From: Legionella longbeachae
GTDB taxonomy: Bacteria; Pseudomonadota; Gammaproteobacteria; Legionellales; Legionellaceae
DNA: 64,000 bases
Assembly (NCBI RefSeq): GCF_004283175.1
Contig: NZ_RXNW01000004.1
Location: 186,001-250,000, forward strand
Reading direction: 5' to 3'
Below are positions 8,506 to 18,082 of the stretch, in pieces (position 1 is the stretch's first letter; every line of letters begins with the position of its first letter). Below the pieces are notes generated by a model that worked only from the letters and a program-made list of their open reading frames with translations, had not been told where the DNA came from and searched no databases. The position numbers and the translations under genes are program-made.

Positions 8506-9075
8506 ATGGATTTTAAAAGTTATCAAAGTCGCTTAAGTCAAATCTCTGCCCGGTTTAATCTTATGGTGTGTCTTGTCTTTGGGCTGCTCTTATCCAATAT
8601 AGTGTTAACGAGTTTTATTTATACTCTATGGAACCACCACCGTATTGAAATAACGCCTTTTTCAGGAAACTTAAGTTATCTCAAATCAGCATCCAGTGTG
8701 GACAGTCATTATTTAAGTTTAATGACGGAAAATTTTATTAATGAACGTTTGAACGTTAGTCCTGAAACGGTGGATGGAAATCACAAACGTTTGCTTTCCT
8801 TTGTGAACCATCAAAATTATCCCGAGATGCTAAGGCGTTTGACCCGTGAAGCCACAGTGATTAAAGCCAAAAACATGTCATCGACCTTCAACATCACGCA
8901 CATTAAAACTGACCCCAACAAACTTACATCAATTGTATCGGGCACCTTGAAACGCTATGTGGGACTGCAAGCGTTAACTGAAGAACGTAAAACCTATCGA
9001 TTGCAATTTCACTATCGAAACAGTCGCTTGTCCATCCTTAACTTTTCGCTGATGAAGGAGAACAAAGATGCATAA
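8506..9075 (+). CDS. traE: Conjugative transfer protein TraE (VirB5/VirB8-like)
   Basis: 189 residues. One membrane anchor near residues 20-42 (LMVCLVFGLLLSNIVLTSFIYTL) and a periplasmic domain, as in the TraE family, which is structurally VirB8-like and part of the inner membrane scaffold. It overlaps traK by 8 bp, indicating translational coupling. Confidence 0.85.
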   Translation: MDFKSYQSRLSQISARFNLMVCLVFGLLLSNIVLTSFIYTLWNHHRIEITPFSGNLSYLKSASSVDSHYLSLMTENFINERLNVSPETVDGNHKRLLSFVNHQNYPEMLRRLTREATVIKAKNMSSTFNITHIKTDPNKLTSIVSGTLKRYVGLQALTEERKTYRLQFHYRNSRLSILNFSLMKENKDA

Positions 9076-9784
9076 CTCTTTAGGTATCGCTTTGGTATTA
9101 GCTTCCATGATGGCTCAAGCCTCCAGCAGTATTCCTGTTAAAAACAACAGTGATATTGCCTTGACCTTAAGCCAAAGTAATTACAATCGCATTGTGGTGA
9201 AGAACGATAAAATAATGGAGGCGGTGTTTCCTCCAAACAGCATGGCCGTCAAACGAGATGAGCACGATGGCTCTGTTTATGTGCTATTGGCTGCTCAAAA
9301 TCCTTTTACTTTGTTTGTAACCACTGAAAAAGGAATCCATTTTTCAGTTACTTTAAATGGAGAAGAGTCTTTGGGTAAAACTATTGAATTGGTGCCCCAA
9401 CACTCAATTGTAGCAAAAACAACGAAGCCACAATTGACCAATAAGAACATCACCAATAGTAAAGATGCGGTGCCCGAGGCGATTCTGGCGATGTTGACTC
9501 ACATGGAACAACAAAAACCTTTTGCTGATGTCAAAGTAGTACGGCAATTTGGCAAAGCCCAACGCTGGGCAAAAGGCTTAACGCTCCTACCCAAGGAGTC
9601 TTGGGATAGCAAACTATTAAAAGGCGAGGTCATCGAACTTTATAATGGCGGGAAAGAGCCTTTAGAGTTAAACCAGGAGTGGTTTGCTAAAAAAGGAACT
9701 TTAGCGGTGAAATACTCCAAACCGATTCTTAAATCCGGTGAACGTGCCATGCTTTATCGCGTACAAGGGGTAAGCCATGGTTAA
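9068..9784 (+). CDS. traK: Outer membrane complex protein TraK
   Basis: 238 residues with an N-terminal signal peptide (LGIALVLASMMAQASS). The beta-rich body (IALTLSQSNYNRIVVKNDKIMEAV, FTLFVTTEKG) matches TraK, the VirB9-like secretin component of the outer membrane core complex. It overlaps traE and traB by 8 bp each. Confidence 0.87.
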   Translation: MHNSLGIALVLASMMAQASSSIPVKNNSDIALTLSQSNYNRIVVKNDKIMEAVFPPNSMAVKRDEHDGSVYVLLAAQNPFTLFVTTEKGIHFSVTLNGEESLGKTIELVPQHSIVAKTTKPQLTNKNITNSKDAVPEAILAMLTHMEQQKPFADVKVVRQFGKAQRWAKGLTLLPKESWDSKLLKGEVIELYNGGKEPLELNQEWFAKKGTLAVKYSKPILKSGERAMLYRVQGVSHG

Positions 9785-11147
9785 TTGGCAATTAAATAAA
9801 TTAATTAAAAGCAGTCAAATACGTGCCTTAATGGTCACAGGAAGTTGTTTTATTGTGATTGTTGCGCTGGTCCTTTTGTTGTTGACGCAAGGACATAAGA
9901 AAAAGCCAGAAGTATCGAAAAAGTCAGTGGACTTAACCGGTATTGTGGATGAGTCCTTTACGGAGGCGGCTGCGAATAATGCACTAACCGCCCAACAAAC
10001 GGAATTGGAGTCGCTTAAAAAGCAAATCACCGAATTAACTCAGAATGTTAAAGCAATGGGCGAAGAACATCTTCGGCAACTCCAATCTCAAAAAGAAGAA
10101 ATCAAAGCTCAATTAACTACGTTGGCTTCGGTAACTCAAAAGAATAACGAGAGCCTTGAACAACCTAATATGCCTGCCGAATTAAAAGAAGCGAAAAACC
10201 AACAACTTTGGCATCACCCCAATACGTATGCCATGAATACCATGATGGCTTCAGGCAACACCCTTGCTGATGCTATGCCTCGGATTAACACGGTTTCTTT
10301 TAGACCAAACAAGCGCCTCCATCGTACGCACCCCAATTCGTACTTAAATCCTACTCATTACGTCCCATCCAATACATCAATAAGGGCGGTGATTTTAGGC
10401 GGTGCTGATGCGGATGCCTCCGTGAATGGCCAATCAAAAAACAATGGGGTGATGCTCTTTAAGTTTTTAGAAGACGGCACACTCCCTAATGGCCAACGTT
10501 CCAGACTCAAAGGATGTCGGGTTAGTGCCAATTCCTATGGAGACATTTCCAGTGAGCGTGCCTTTGCAACTCTTTATCGCTTGTCGTGTGCGCATCCAGG
10601 TCAGCCCATTATTGATAAAGAAGTGACAGGTTGGGTATTTTTCAATGGCAAGGTAGGCATTAAGGGAAGACCTTTAATGCGGGATAATAAAGTAATGACT
10701 TGGGCAGGAGTAAGTGGCGCTTTATCCGGTATCGCCTCTGCTGCTCAATACGCTCAAAGTACGCAATTCATTGGGCCGTATGGTGGTACTTCGATGATTG
10801 CCTCAAGTCAAATTGCGCCCTTTGCTGCTTATGGTGGTGCTTCTAAAGCCGCTGATACGTTATCAGCTTATTACGTCAAACGTGCTGAACAATATCATCC
10901 TGTGATTCAAGTCGGTTCAGGGAATGTGGTCACTATAGTCTTTAAAGATGGGTTTTATTTAGAACCCGATGATTCCATGAGTCAGCATGCACTGAATCAA
11001 GCCAAAACACACGAAGAGACGCAAAATCTTATCGCTAAAGATACTGACAAACCCTCTGCAGAAATGAACTTTACTGTACCACCTGAAGTGTTAGGAACAA
11101 TTGACCAAACAAATGCTTTAAGCAGCAATCAAATAGGAGGTATGTAA
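9777..11147 (+). CDS. traB: Core complex protein TraB (VirB10-like)
   Basis: 456 residues. Membrane anchor at about residues 17-37 (ALMVTGSCFIVIVALVLLLLT), a coiled coil at ~65-120 rich in E, Q and K, then the TrbI/VirB10 beta-barrel domain (AVILGGADADASVNGQ, SRLKGCRVSANSYGDISSERA). It spans the envelope and joins the inner membrane machine to the TraK/TraV ring. The final ATG-adjacent stop overlaps the traV start by one base. Confidence 0.9.
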   Translation: MVNWQLNKLIKSSQIRALMVTGSCFIVIVALVLLLLTQGHKKKPEVSKKSVDLTGIVDESFTEAAANNALTAQQTELESLKKQITELTQNVKAMGEEHLRQLQSQKEEIKAQLTTLASVTQKNNESLEQPNMPAELKEAKNQQLWHHPNTYAMNTMMASGNTLADAMPRINTVSFRPNKRLHRTHPNSYLNPTHYVPSNTSIRAVILGGADADASVNGQSKNNGVMLFKFLEDGTLPNGQRSRLKGCRVSANSYGDISSERAFATLYRLSCAHPGQPIIDKEVTGWVFFNGKVGIKGRPLMRDNKVMTWAGVSGALSGIASAAQYAQSTQFIGPYGGTSMIASSQIAPFAAYGGASKAADTLSAYYVKRAEQYHPVIQVGSGNVVTIVFKDGFYLEPDDSMSQHALNQAKTHEETQNLIAKDTDKPSAEMNFTVPPEVLGTIDQTNALSSNQIGGM

Positions 11148-11434
11148 TGACTGTACGTGATTTGATGTTCTTAACAGGCGCGCTTCTTACGCTTACCGGC
11201 TGCACCATGAACTCTAATTTCAGCTGTAATGCAACCGCAGGGGATAGCTGCTTGACTATTGAGCAAGTCGATGCCATGACCCGCTTTGCCGATGCCCCCC
11301 AACCGGTTGCTGCAACATCAAGAAGGATAAATGCAGAGAAAAACCTCTCCAAGCCTTCAGGACGATTGGTCCAACAAGCACCAGGCCAATCCTTATGGGT
11401 AGCAAAAACAGCGGAGGAACGCTCATGGGCTTAA
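11147..11434 (+). CDS. traV: Outer membrane lipoprotein TraV (VirB7-like)
   Basis: 95 residues. A signal peptide with lipobox LTGC puts the lipidated cysteine at residue 19. Further Cys residues (SNFSCNATAGDSCLTIEQVDAMT) and the 'ML..VDAMT'-type block match TraV. It anchors the core complex in the outer membrane with TraK. Its last 10 bp overlap traC. Confidence 0.88.
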   Translation: MTVRDLMFLTGALLTLTGCTMNSNFSCNATAGDSCLTIEQVDAMTRFADAPQPVAATSRRINAEKNLSKPSGRLVQQAPGQSLWVAKTAEERSWA

Positions 11435-14013
11435 ATACAGCCAAGTGGCGCGATAAAACTCGGGAAATGCTTTATCGTATGAGCCATAAACTGGGGGAAC
11501 AGGTCAGTATTAAACCTGATTCTTGCGTCACAACGCGAAAAGCGTTGGAATCTTTAGAGTTGGATTTACCCGCACTTTCTAAAATTCTTCCTTATGAAAC
11601 CGTAACCGATGGCGATATTTTTGTAAATCGAGGCTCTTTAGGTTTTGGAATGATGCTTACACCCATGGCTGGAGCTGATGAATCTCTGATGAAATCTCTT
11701 GCGGAGACTTTTAAAAACAAACTGACTGGGGGTACGGATTGTACGGTGCTGCTCTACAAGCATCCTTGGCTTTCGCATTCTCTTTCGCAAAACTATGAAC
11801 CCATTTTACAGCAAGGTGGTATTTATGCCGAATTGGCGAGACAAAGTCTTCAATACCATTTGAATGCCATTAAAAATGGCTATAAGAATGGCCGAAATGT
11901 TCCGGCGGGCCTAAGTGATTACTGCTGTTATCTTTTTATTTCACGACCCACACAACCTGGCGTGGAAGAACAAATAGAGCGCTTGCGCCATGATTTTGAA
12001 TCGGAATTCAAAGTCGCAGGATTTAACTTGCAACGCTGTAATGTGCATCACTTTAAGATGCTGATGCGTGCGCTCGTTTCTCCTAATTTTAATGAATGTT
12101 CTTGGCCTTCAGTGGAAGAAAGAGGCCTAATGATTGGTGAATCCATTCCAAGCCCTACGACCGTATATGAAATAGGAGCCGATGCAATGGATGTGTCGCT
12201 TGCTGATGAAAAAGGACATCCTCAATACACCCGAATGGTCAACTGTGAACTTACGAGTTACCCTAATACCTTGTTCGGCCTCTGGCAAACCCCTGATTTG
12301 TTTGCCAATCTCTTTAAATCGGAACAGGGGATTGAATGCCCTTTTCTAATTTCATTTACGATTCGTGGAATGAATCAGGAAAAGATGAAGGCCAAAGCTA
12401 AAACTCGGGCAAAATCATTAAATGCGAATAACAACGCCATTCAAGCCTTTATTAATCCATCAATTAGTGATGAAGCTTCAGAGTGGCAGTTGGTGCATGA
12501 GCATGCTTCACGTGGCGAGCTGCATCTTTTAACCACATTTTACAACCTAATCCTTTATACCTCGAAGGAAAAGGAGCGCGAACAGGTTGCCAAAGCAATT
12601 GCAAGCTACAGGCAATTAGGCTTTACACTCACTCAAAGTCGTTGCAAGCAGTGGCTTCGATTCTTAGGAAGTCTTCCCTTTATGTTGACGGAAGGCCCTT
12701 TTTCAAGCCTTGAGCTTTTAGGCATGACCAAACAATTAAGCCATGGCAATGTAGCCAACCTTTTGCCGGTGGTGGCCGATTTTAAAGGCGCAAGGCAAGG
12801 TCTTATTGTGCCTACCTACCGCCATCAGTTGTTTTATTTAGATACCTTTGATGACCGAGCTTTACCGATTACCAATTTTAATCGTTTAACGGTTGCTAGT
12901 ACGGGGGCTGGTAAATCCTTTTTTGAACAAGCACAAATTTTAGATGGTTTATCACGAGGGCAGCAGATTTTTGTGATTGATTTGGGTGGCTCCTACACGC
13001 ATTTATGTAAATTGGTGGGGGGAAGTTATATTGATGTCGCAACATTAACTTTAAATCCATTTACTTTATTTGATTTTGAAGGGACAACCGAAATTAAGGG
13101 AGAAAACCTTAACGATTATATTCAAATTAGAGATTTGTTGGCGATTATGGCAAGTCCCAACGAAGCTTTGGGCGAAGTTCAAAAAGCGTGGCTATTGGAT
13201 GCGGTACTTGCTACTTGGAACGTGTATGGCCGACATGCGCGTATGGATAACGTACTCGAAGCGCTGCGTCATTTATTACAAAAACCAGAGTCATTTAATG
13301 ACCAACGACTCAAAGACTTACTGATTTTACTCGATAAATACGGCAGCTCAGGCATTTATGGCAAAATGTTTAACAGTGATACACCGCTGTTAAATGGCTC
13401 TAATTTTGTTGTATTGGAAATGGGGGCTTTAAAATCCAATCCTGAATTATTGACCATTGTTATGTTTGTGATGATTGTCATTATTCAGGGTCAGTTTTAC
13501 CACTCGGATAGAAAACGTCAAAAACGTTGTGTGATTGATGAGGCTTGGCAGTTTTTAAAAGCAGGGGCTAATCCATTAACTGCAGGTTTTATTGAGCAGG
13601 GTTTTCGAACCGCACGAAAACATAACGGTGGCTTTGCTGTTATTACTCAAAATCTGTTAGACACCATGAATACCCTTCAGGGACAAGCCATTGCGGCAAG
13701 TAGTGATACCAAAATAATCATGCGCCAAGGGGATTTTAAAAAGTATGTTCAACAACACCCAGACCATTTTACTGAGTTAGAGGCAACCCTAATTGAATCT
13801 TTTGGGGAGGCCAAAATGCAGGGTTTTTCCAATTTAATGCTCCAGTTTGGCAACGTCAGTACCTTTCATCGCTATTTTTGCGACCCTTTTTCAAGAGTGT
13901 TGTTTTCCACCTCAGGTGATGAGGTCAGCGAGATTGAGTCGTTGATGGAACAGGGGGTATCTCTGGCGCAAGCAGTTGAAACCGTAGCTCATCACTATTA
14001 TGGAGAAGTGTGA
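11425..14013 (+). CDS. traC: Conjugation ATPase TraC (VirB4 family)
   Basis: About 862 residues from ATG 11425, chosen because GGAGG lies at 11413-11417; an in-frame upstream start at 11395 lacks this. Walker A (ASTGAGKSFF) sits at about residues 490-500, and Walker B-like KRCVIDEAWQFL near 700. TraC is the cytoplasmic VirB4-type ATPase that drives pilus assembly and substrate handling. Full length for the family. Stop overlaps the trbI start. Confidence 0.95.
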   Translation: MGLNTAKWRDKTREMLYRMSHKLGEQVSIKPDSCVTTRKALESLELDLPALSKILPYETVTDGDIFVNRGSLGFGMMLTPMAGADESLMKSLAETFKNKLTGGTDCTVLLYKHPWLSHSLSQNYEPILQQGGIYAELARQSLQYHLNAIKNGYKNGRNVPAGLSDYCCYLFISRPTQPGVEEQIERLRHDFESEFKVAGFNLQRCNVHHFKMLMRALVSPNFNECSWPSVEERGLMIGESIPSPTTVYEIGADAMDVSLADEKGHPQYTRMVNCELTSYPNTLFGLWQTPDLFANLFKSEQGIECPFLISFTIRGMNQEKMKAKAKTRAKSLNANNNAIQAFINPSISDEASEWQLVHEHASRGELHLLTTFYNLILYTSKEKEREQVAKAIASYRQLGFTLTQSRCKQWLRFLGSLPFMLTEGPFSSLELLGMTKQLSHGNVANLLPVVADFKGARQGLIVPTYRHQLFYLDTFDDRALPITNFNRLTVASTGAGKSFFEQAQILDGLSRGQQIFVIDLGGSYTHLCKLVGGSYIDVATLTLNPFTLFDFEGTTEIKGENLNDYIQIRDLLAIMASPNEALGEVQKAWLLDAVLATWNVYGRHARMDNVLEALRHLLQKPESFNDQRLKDLLILLDKYGSSGIYGKMFNSDTPLLNGSNFVVLEMGALKSNPELLTIVMFVMIVIIQGQFYHSDRKRQKRCVIDEAWQFLKAGANPLTAGFIEQGFRTARKHNGGFAVITQNLLDTMNTLQGQAIAASSDTKIIMRQGDFKKYVQQHPDHFTELEATLIESFGEAKMQGFSNLMLQFGNVSTFHRYFCDPFSRVLFSTSGDEVSEIESLMEQGVSLAQAVETVAHHYYGEV

Positions 14014-14348
14014 TGCGAGTTACTTCACTGGCTTTAGGACCTTCTTTTTTAGCGTTTCTTTTGGGCGTTTTATTTTATGGTGCACAACCGAAACAAAGTA
14101 TTGTCCTTTTTAATCAAGAGGCACTTCAAGGTCAATTCATTCGCCAATTAGCAGAACATCATGCAACCGCCATGCAAGTCGAACAGGCCACGCAACACTT
14201 TCATCAATCCATAAAAAAGATATTAGCGCAATATTCTAAAGACCATCAGGCGGTCATTTTGAATCAAAAATATGTGTTTGAAGGCGGTAACGACATTACC
14301 GAGGAAGTTGCTTTGAAATTAAGTGGCCTCATGAGGAGCAAAACATGA
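14013..14348 (+). CDS. trbI: TrbI-like conjugation protein
   Basis: About 111 residues with an N-terminal membrane segment (FLAFLLGVLFYGA) and a helical body ending in VLNQKYVFEGG-like residues followed by DITEEV. Size, single anchor and position between traC and traW match F-plasmid TrbI, an inner membrane protein that affects pilus length. Overlaps traW by 4 bp. Confidence 0.75.
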   Translation: MRVTSLALGPSFLAFLLGVLFYGAQPKQSIVLFNQEALQGQFIRQLAEHHATAMQVEQATQHFHQSIKKILAQYSKDHQAVILNQKYVFEGGNDITEEVALKLSGLMRSKT

Positions 14349-14980
14349 AAATTTTATGCTCCTTAGTACTCCTGGTAGTGTGTTGTAGCCAAGGCTTCAC
14401 CAAATCTTTTGGCGTGATTGGTGAGATATTTCCAGTCGTAGAAAAAAGCTTTTTAGTGCTGATTGAAGAGCGTTTACACGCATTAACTTTAAGTGGGGAG
14501 TTGGATGCATTAAACCAGAAATGGCTTCATACAGTGGTCAACCATACTAACAGACCTAGCGCATTAAGTTTGGAGCGTACCAGCCAAACCATCAGTCATT
14601 ACTACACATCAGAAATCACTTTAAGTCAGGATATCACTGATTATAAAGGTAAGATTCTTTACCCAAAGGGAACTTATATCAATGCCCTGGAGTATATGCC
14701 AGCGTATAACCCTTGTTGGTTGTTTTTCAATGCGGATGACGAAGCACAGATTCGTTGGGCGCAGATACAAAAGAATAACTGTTCTAGTCCCAAATTTATT
14801 TTGACTGGAGGGGCAATCAAGATTGCTGAAAAGAGTCTAAATGCCGTGATTTATTTTGATCAGGAAGGACGCATTACAAGCAAGCTTAATATTATTCATG
14901 TGCCAGCTCGAGTCACACGCAAAGCGAATCATCTTTTTATTGTTGAAGAGGCGATTAAGGAGAATGGTAATGCGCTCTAA
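14345..14980 (+). CDS. traW: Pilus assembly protein TraW
   Basis: 211 residues with a signal peptide (ILCSLVLLVVCCSQGFTK). The mature start KSFGVIGEIFPVVEKSFLVLIEERL is the TraW signature, and the YPKGTYINALEYMP block is also typical. TraW is periplasmic and works with TraU and TrbC in pilus assembly. The end overlaps traU by 11 bp. Confidence 0.87.
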   Translation: MKILCSLVLLVVCCSQGFTKSFGVIGEIFPVVEKSFLVLIEERLHALTLSGELDALNQKWLHTVVNHTNRPSALSLERTSQTISHYYTSEITLSQDITDYKGKILYPKGTYINALEYMPAYNPCWLFFNADDEAQIRWAQIQKNNCSSPKFILTGGAIKIAEKSLNAVIYFDQEGRITSKLNIIHVPARVTRKANHLFIVEEAIKENGNAL

Positions 14981-15953
14981 GACAGTCTTTATGATTACCT
15001 TTTTTATTTTTTCTTGTGCTGGATTTGGTAAGCAGTGCAGCGGACATTTTGTTAACCCCATTACCGATGTATGTTGGCGCTGTCTTTTTCCCTTATCAAT
15101 TGGAAATATTAAAGTGGTTCATTCATCTTTGCCTGATACTGAAAATGCATCGAACCCTATTGGTGTATGTCCAGGACCTACAGGACTTCGCGTAGGATTA
15201 AATATTGGTTTTTGGGAGCCCATGGCACTCACCGATGTCACCGACACCCCTTATTGTTTGGTTAATCTTGGTGGTACTCGATTAAATTTAGGCTTAAAGC
15301 AGGGTAGGGGCGGCCGCCAGGTGGTTGGTACTGGCCAGCAGCGCGCGTTTTTTCATGTACATTGGTATAAATACCCGCTGATTCATTGGCTAAACCTCAT
15401 TACTTCAGTGGGTTGTATGCAAGGCGGGGATTTTGATATTGCTTATCTTACCGAACTTGACCCCACCTGGCAGGATTCAGAAATGAGTTTTGTATTAAGC
15501 CCCGAATCGGTCTTATTTGGTAATCCAGTAGCGGCTTCTGCTTGTGCGGCCGATGCATTGTCCTCAACGTTGACTAAAAAACCATTAGATAGCCTTTTTT
15601 GGTGTGCCGGAGCTCAAGGCACTCATTACCCGATGACAGGTCATGTGAATGCACCTCTGTCTCCAGTACAAACCGCACTGCTGTTAACCGAGCGAATGAA
15701 CTACAAAATGCATCGTGAATTTTTGCTCTCAGATTCCAGCCCTAAAAGCGGGGCCATTTGCAAAGAGCATCATTATTCAGTTACCCCTAAATCTCGCTAC
15801 CGCTATGAGCTCGTCAATCAGGTGGCCGATGGCAAACATTGCTATCCAGGTGGTTTAACTACCTTAGCTTGGGAAGCCGGAAAAATTAAACCCCACACCC
15901 CTGACCAATACGGATTTTTGGTTTGGCGTAAACGCTCATGCACTTTTTTATAA
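14970..15953 (+). CDS. traU: Periplasmic DNA transfer protein TraU
   Basis: About 327 residues from ATG 14970, which has AAGGAG 7 bp upstream; ATG 14964 is too close to that site. A signal peptide ends near CAGFGKQCSG, then conserved CSGHFVNPITDVCWRCLFP and CPGPTGLRVGLNIGFWEP blocks with many paired cysteines. TraU is needed for DNA transfer more than for pilus formation. Full length. Confidence 0.92.
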   Translation: MRSKTVFMITFFIFSCAGFGKQCSGHFVNPITDVCWRCLFPLSIGNIKVVHSSLPDTENASNPIGVCPGPTGLRVGLNIGFWEPMALTDVTDTPYCLVNLGGTRLNLGLKQGRGGRQVVGTGQQRAFFHVHWYKYPLIHWLNLITSVGCMQGGDFDIAYLTELDPTWQDSEMSFVLSPESVLFGNPVAASACAADALSSTLTKKPLDSLFWCAGAQGTHYPMTGHVNAPLSPVQTALLLTERMNYKMHREFLLSDSSPKSGAICKEHHYSVTPKSRYRYELVNQVADGKHCYPGGLTTLAWEAGKIKPHTPDQYGFLVWRKRSCTFL

Positions 15954-15966
15954 TCGGGAGAAATTG

Positions 15967-16389
15967 ATGTTCAAAAAAGGACTGACTTTAATATTGGTAT
16001 GCTTTGCCCATACGGTAATTGCTGCATCAACGGTCTCGGTATTTATCAGTTTTTCCATGCCTAATACTCTTTTGGAAGAAACGCTTAACGAATGCAGTCG
16101 TTTACATATTCCTGCCTATTTAAATGGCCTTTATCAAAACTCGATGAAGGATACGGCGCTTAAAGTCATGGAGCTAAGCAAGAAGATTCCTAATCTAAAT
16201 CTAGCTATTGACCCGACCTTGTTTGAACGTTTTGGCATTGGGCAAGTACCTGCACTCGTCATTGAGGAGGGAAAAACCTTTGATGTGATTTATGGCCATT
16301 TGCCCCTTCAAGAAGGACTCATGCGAATGGCAGGACATGGAGACACGCATTTTTCTATAACTGAGGCACGGAGAATCAGCGGTGCTTAA
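15967..16389 (+). CDS. trbC: TrbC-type conjugal transfer protein
   Basis: About 140 residues from ATG 15967 (CGGGAG 6 bp upstream). A signal peptide (LILVCFAHTVIAAS) precedes the FISFSMP motif typical of F-type TrbC, then a thioredoxin-like fold ending VPALVIEEG. No CxxC is present, so it is not an oxidoreductase. It partners with TraW in the periplasm. Overlaps traN by 8 bp. Confidence 0.85.
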   Translation: MFKKGLTLILVCFAHTVIAASTVSVFISFSMPNTLLEETLNECSRLHIPAYLNGLYQNSMKDTALKVMELSKKIPNLNLAIDPTLFERFGIGQVPALVIEEGKTFDVIYGHLPLQEGLMRMAGHGDTHFSITEARRISGA

Positions 16390-18082
16390 ACGCCTTATTA
16401 TTTTATACTCCTGTTTGATAATGCCTACAGGGTTTAGTCAAATTCCTGCTGATGTGCTAAAGGCGCGCGAGCAAGCCATGCAGGCCTTGCACGGCTTTAA
16501 TCCCGCATCAGCGATTGAAGGCTATACCACTAATCCGCATGAAACATCCCTTAATCCTCAAGAGGGCAGTAATGCCTTAAGTTCGCAAGGATTAAATGCG
16601 CTCAACAAAAATCCCACCGCTTTTGAGGTGTATCAAAGCGCTGGAACTCGTAGCAAAGGACGATACAATCCAAACAGTCCAGAAATGCGTTATGCCGAAA
16701 ATCTACTCGAAAATCCTGAGGGTGTCTTGGAGGGTGTGTGTTATAAAGAGCCGGCACACTGTGAGACTATTTCTGAAACAAAAACCTGCCAAGAAACTCT
16801 AAGCTATAAAAATAAGGCCTGTACCGAGCAACTGGCGGTTACTTTACAACCGCTTGCTCAGCAATTAAACCGTGTCATTACGACATCCAATGGTAATGCT
16901 ACTTTTGATGTAACCCGATGTGCGCCCCATGATAAATATTGTACTAAAGCAGCGCTTGCTGAGCTTACTCCTTTATGTGAGGCATTAACTGTCTCCATTA
17001 CTTATAAAAATAAACGGGTTCAACTCATCAAACAACCTACCTGTACCGACCCGACGGTCAGCATAGTAACGCCCCAAAAGGGACGACACTATGCTCGCCT
17101 AAGTATACACCTCACTCAATGGATGAGTGAGGATACCTGGTCTGCAAAAGCGTGTGATGCCATCCGCCAAGACCGTAGCGCAAGCCATTGTCTTTTAAAA
17201 AACGAAAGTGTATGCCTTGAGCCTAACTCCGAAAAGACCATTCAAGGTGTTGTCATTACTCGCCCCTGTTGGGGTCGAAGCTTTCAGTTCCAATGCAGTT
17301 ATCTAGAAAACAGCACCTGTAAGCCCTTATTAATGGAAGGATGCTCCCAACGTGATTCCCAATGTGTGAATGCCTCCAATGGTCTTTGCAGTTCTTATTT
17401 ACAAACCTTCACCTGCTTCCAGAAGTCGTGCCTGCCTGAAAAAACAGTTTGCTCAGGAAGAATAGGTTGCAGTGATGGGAGCTGTGATTTATCGGAAGAG
17501 GAGGTCAGTGATGATGCTGCAGAAGGCCTGTCTCGACTAGGCGTTCTTGCAGGAGCTGCTGCGGAAGTTGCCGAAAAACAGGTTCAAAGTGGCGTGCCTT
17601 CCATTTTTACCGGAAAAAACTCCACCTGTCGCAAAGTAAAAGCCGATGTGCGTAATTGTTGTAAAGGCAGTTACCAAATGACCCATTGCAGTGACGATGA
17701 AAAACGTCTTGCTAAGGCCAAAGAAGAAGGACGCGCTTTTAAAGTGGGGAAATTTTGCGCCCTAAAAAAAATGGGTATGTGTTTGGAAGAAAAACAATCC
17801 TGGTGTGTTTTTCCCACGAAATTAGCAGCCATTATTCAGATTCAAGGGCGCTACAGCCAATTAGGGATTCATTTTGGTTGGGCAAAAGATGAAGAAAATC
17901 ATGCCAATTGCCGTGGCATTACACCTGAAGAGTTAGAGCGCATTAATTTTTCTGCATTAGATTTATCGCCTATTGAACAAGAACTGATGAGTCGTAAAGT
18001 ACTGCCTCATGAGGGGAGTGTCTCGGCATTCAATCAATCGCACATTGAGCGCTTAAAACAAATGGAGCGCTCCCATGATTAA
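16382..18082 (+). CDS. traN: Mating-pair stabilisation protein TraN
   Basis: 566 residues from GTG 16382. A signal peptide (LIILYSCLIMPTGFSQ) precedes a cysteine-rich body with over 35 Cys, including CKVKADVRNCC-like and GRIGCSDGSCD blocks. TraN is an outer membrane protein that contacts the recipient surface and stabilises mating pairs. It is shorter than F TraN (about 600 aa) but has the conserved C-terminal domain. Disulfides are probably handled by the TrbB-like protein two genes downstream. Confidence 0.88.
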   Translation: MLKRLIILYSCLIMPTGFSQIPADVLKAREQAMQALHGFNPASAIEGYTTNPHETSLNPQEGSNALSSQGLNALNKNPTAFEVYQSAGTRSKGRYNPNSPEMRYAENLLENPEGVLEGVCYKEPAHCETISETKTCQETLSYKNKACTEQLAVTLQPLAQQLNRVITTSNGNATFDVTRCAPHDKYCTKAALAELTPLCEALTVSITYKNKRVQLIKQPTCTDPTVSIVTPQKGRHYARLSIHLTQWMSEDTWSAKACDAIRQDRSASHCLLKNESVCLEPNSEKTIQGVVITRPCWGRSFQFQCSYLENSTCKPLLMEGCSQRDSQCVNASNGLCSSYLQTFTCFQKSCLPEKTVCSGRIGCSDGSCDLSEEEVSDDAAEGLSRLGVLAGAAAEVAEKQVQSGVPSIFTGKNSTCRKVKADVRNCCKGSYQMTHCSDDEKRLAKAKEEGRAFKVGKFCALKKMGMCLEEKQSWCVFPTKLAAIIQIQGRYSQLGIHFGWAKDEENHANCRGITPEELERINFSALDLSPIEQELMSRKVLPHEGSVSAFNQSHIERLKQMERSHD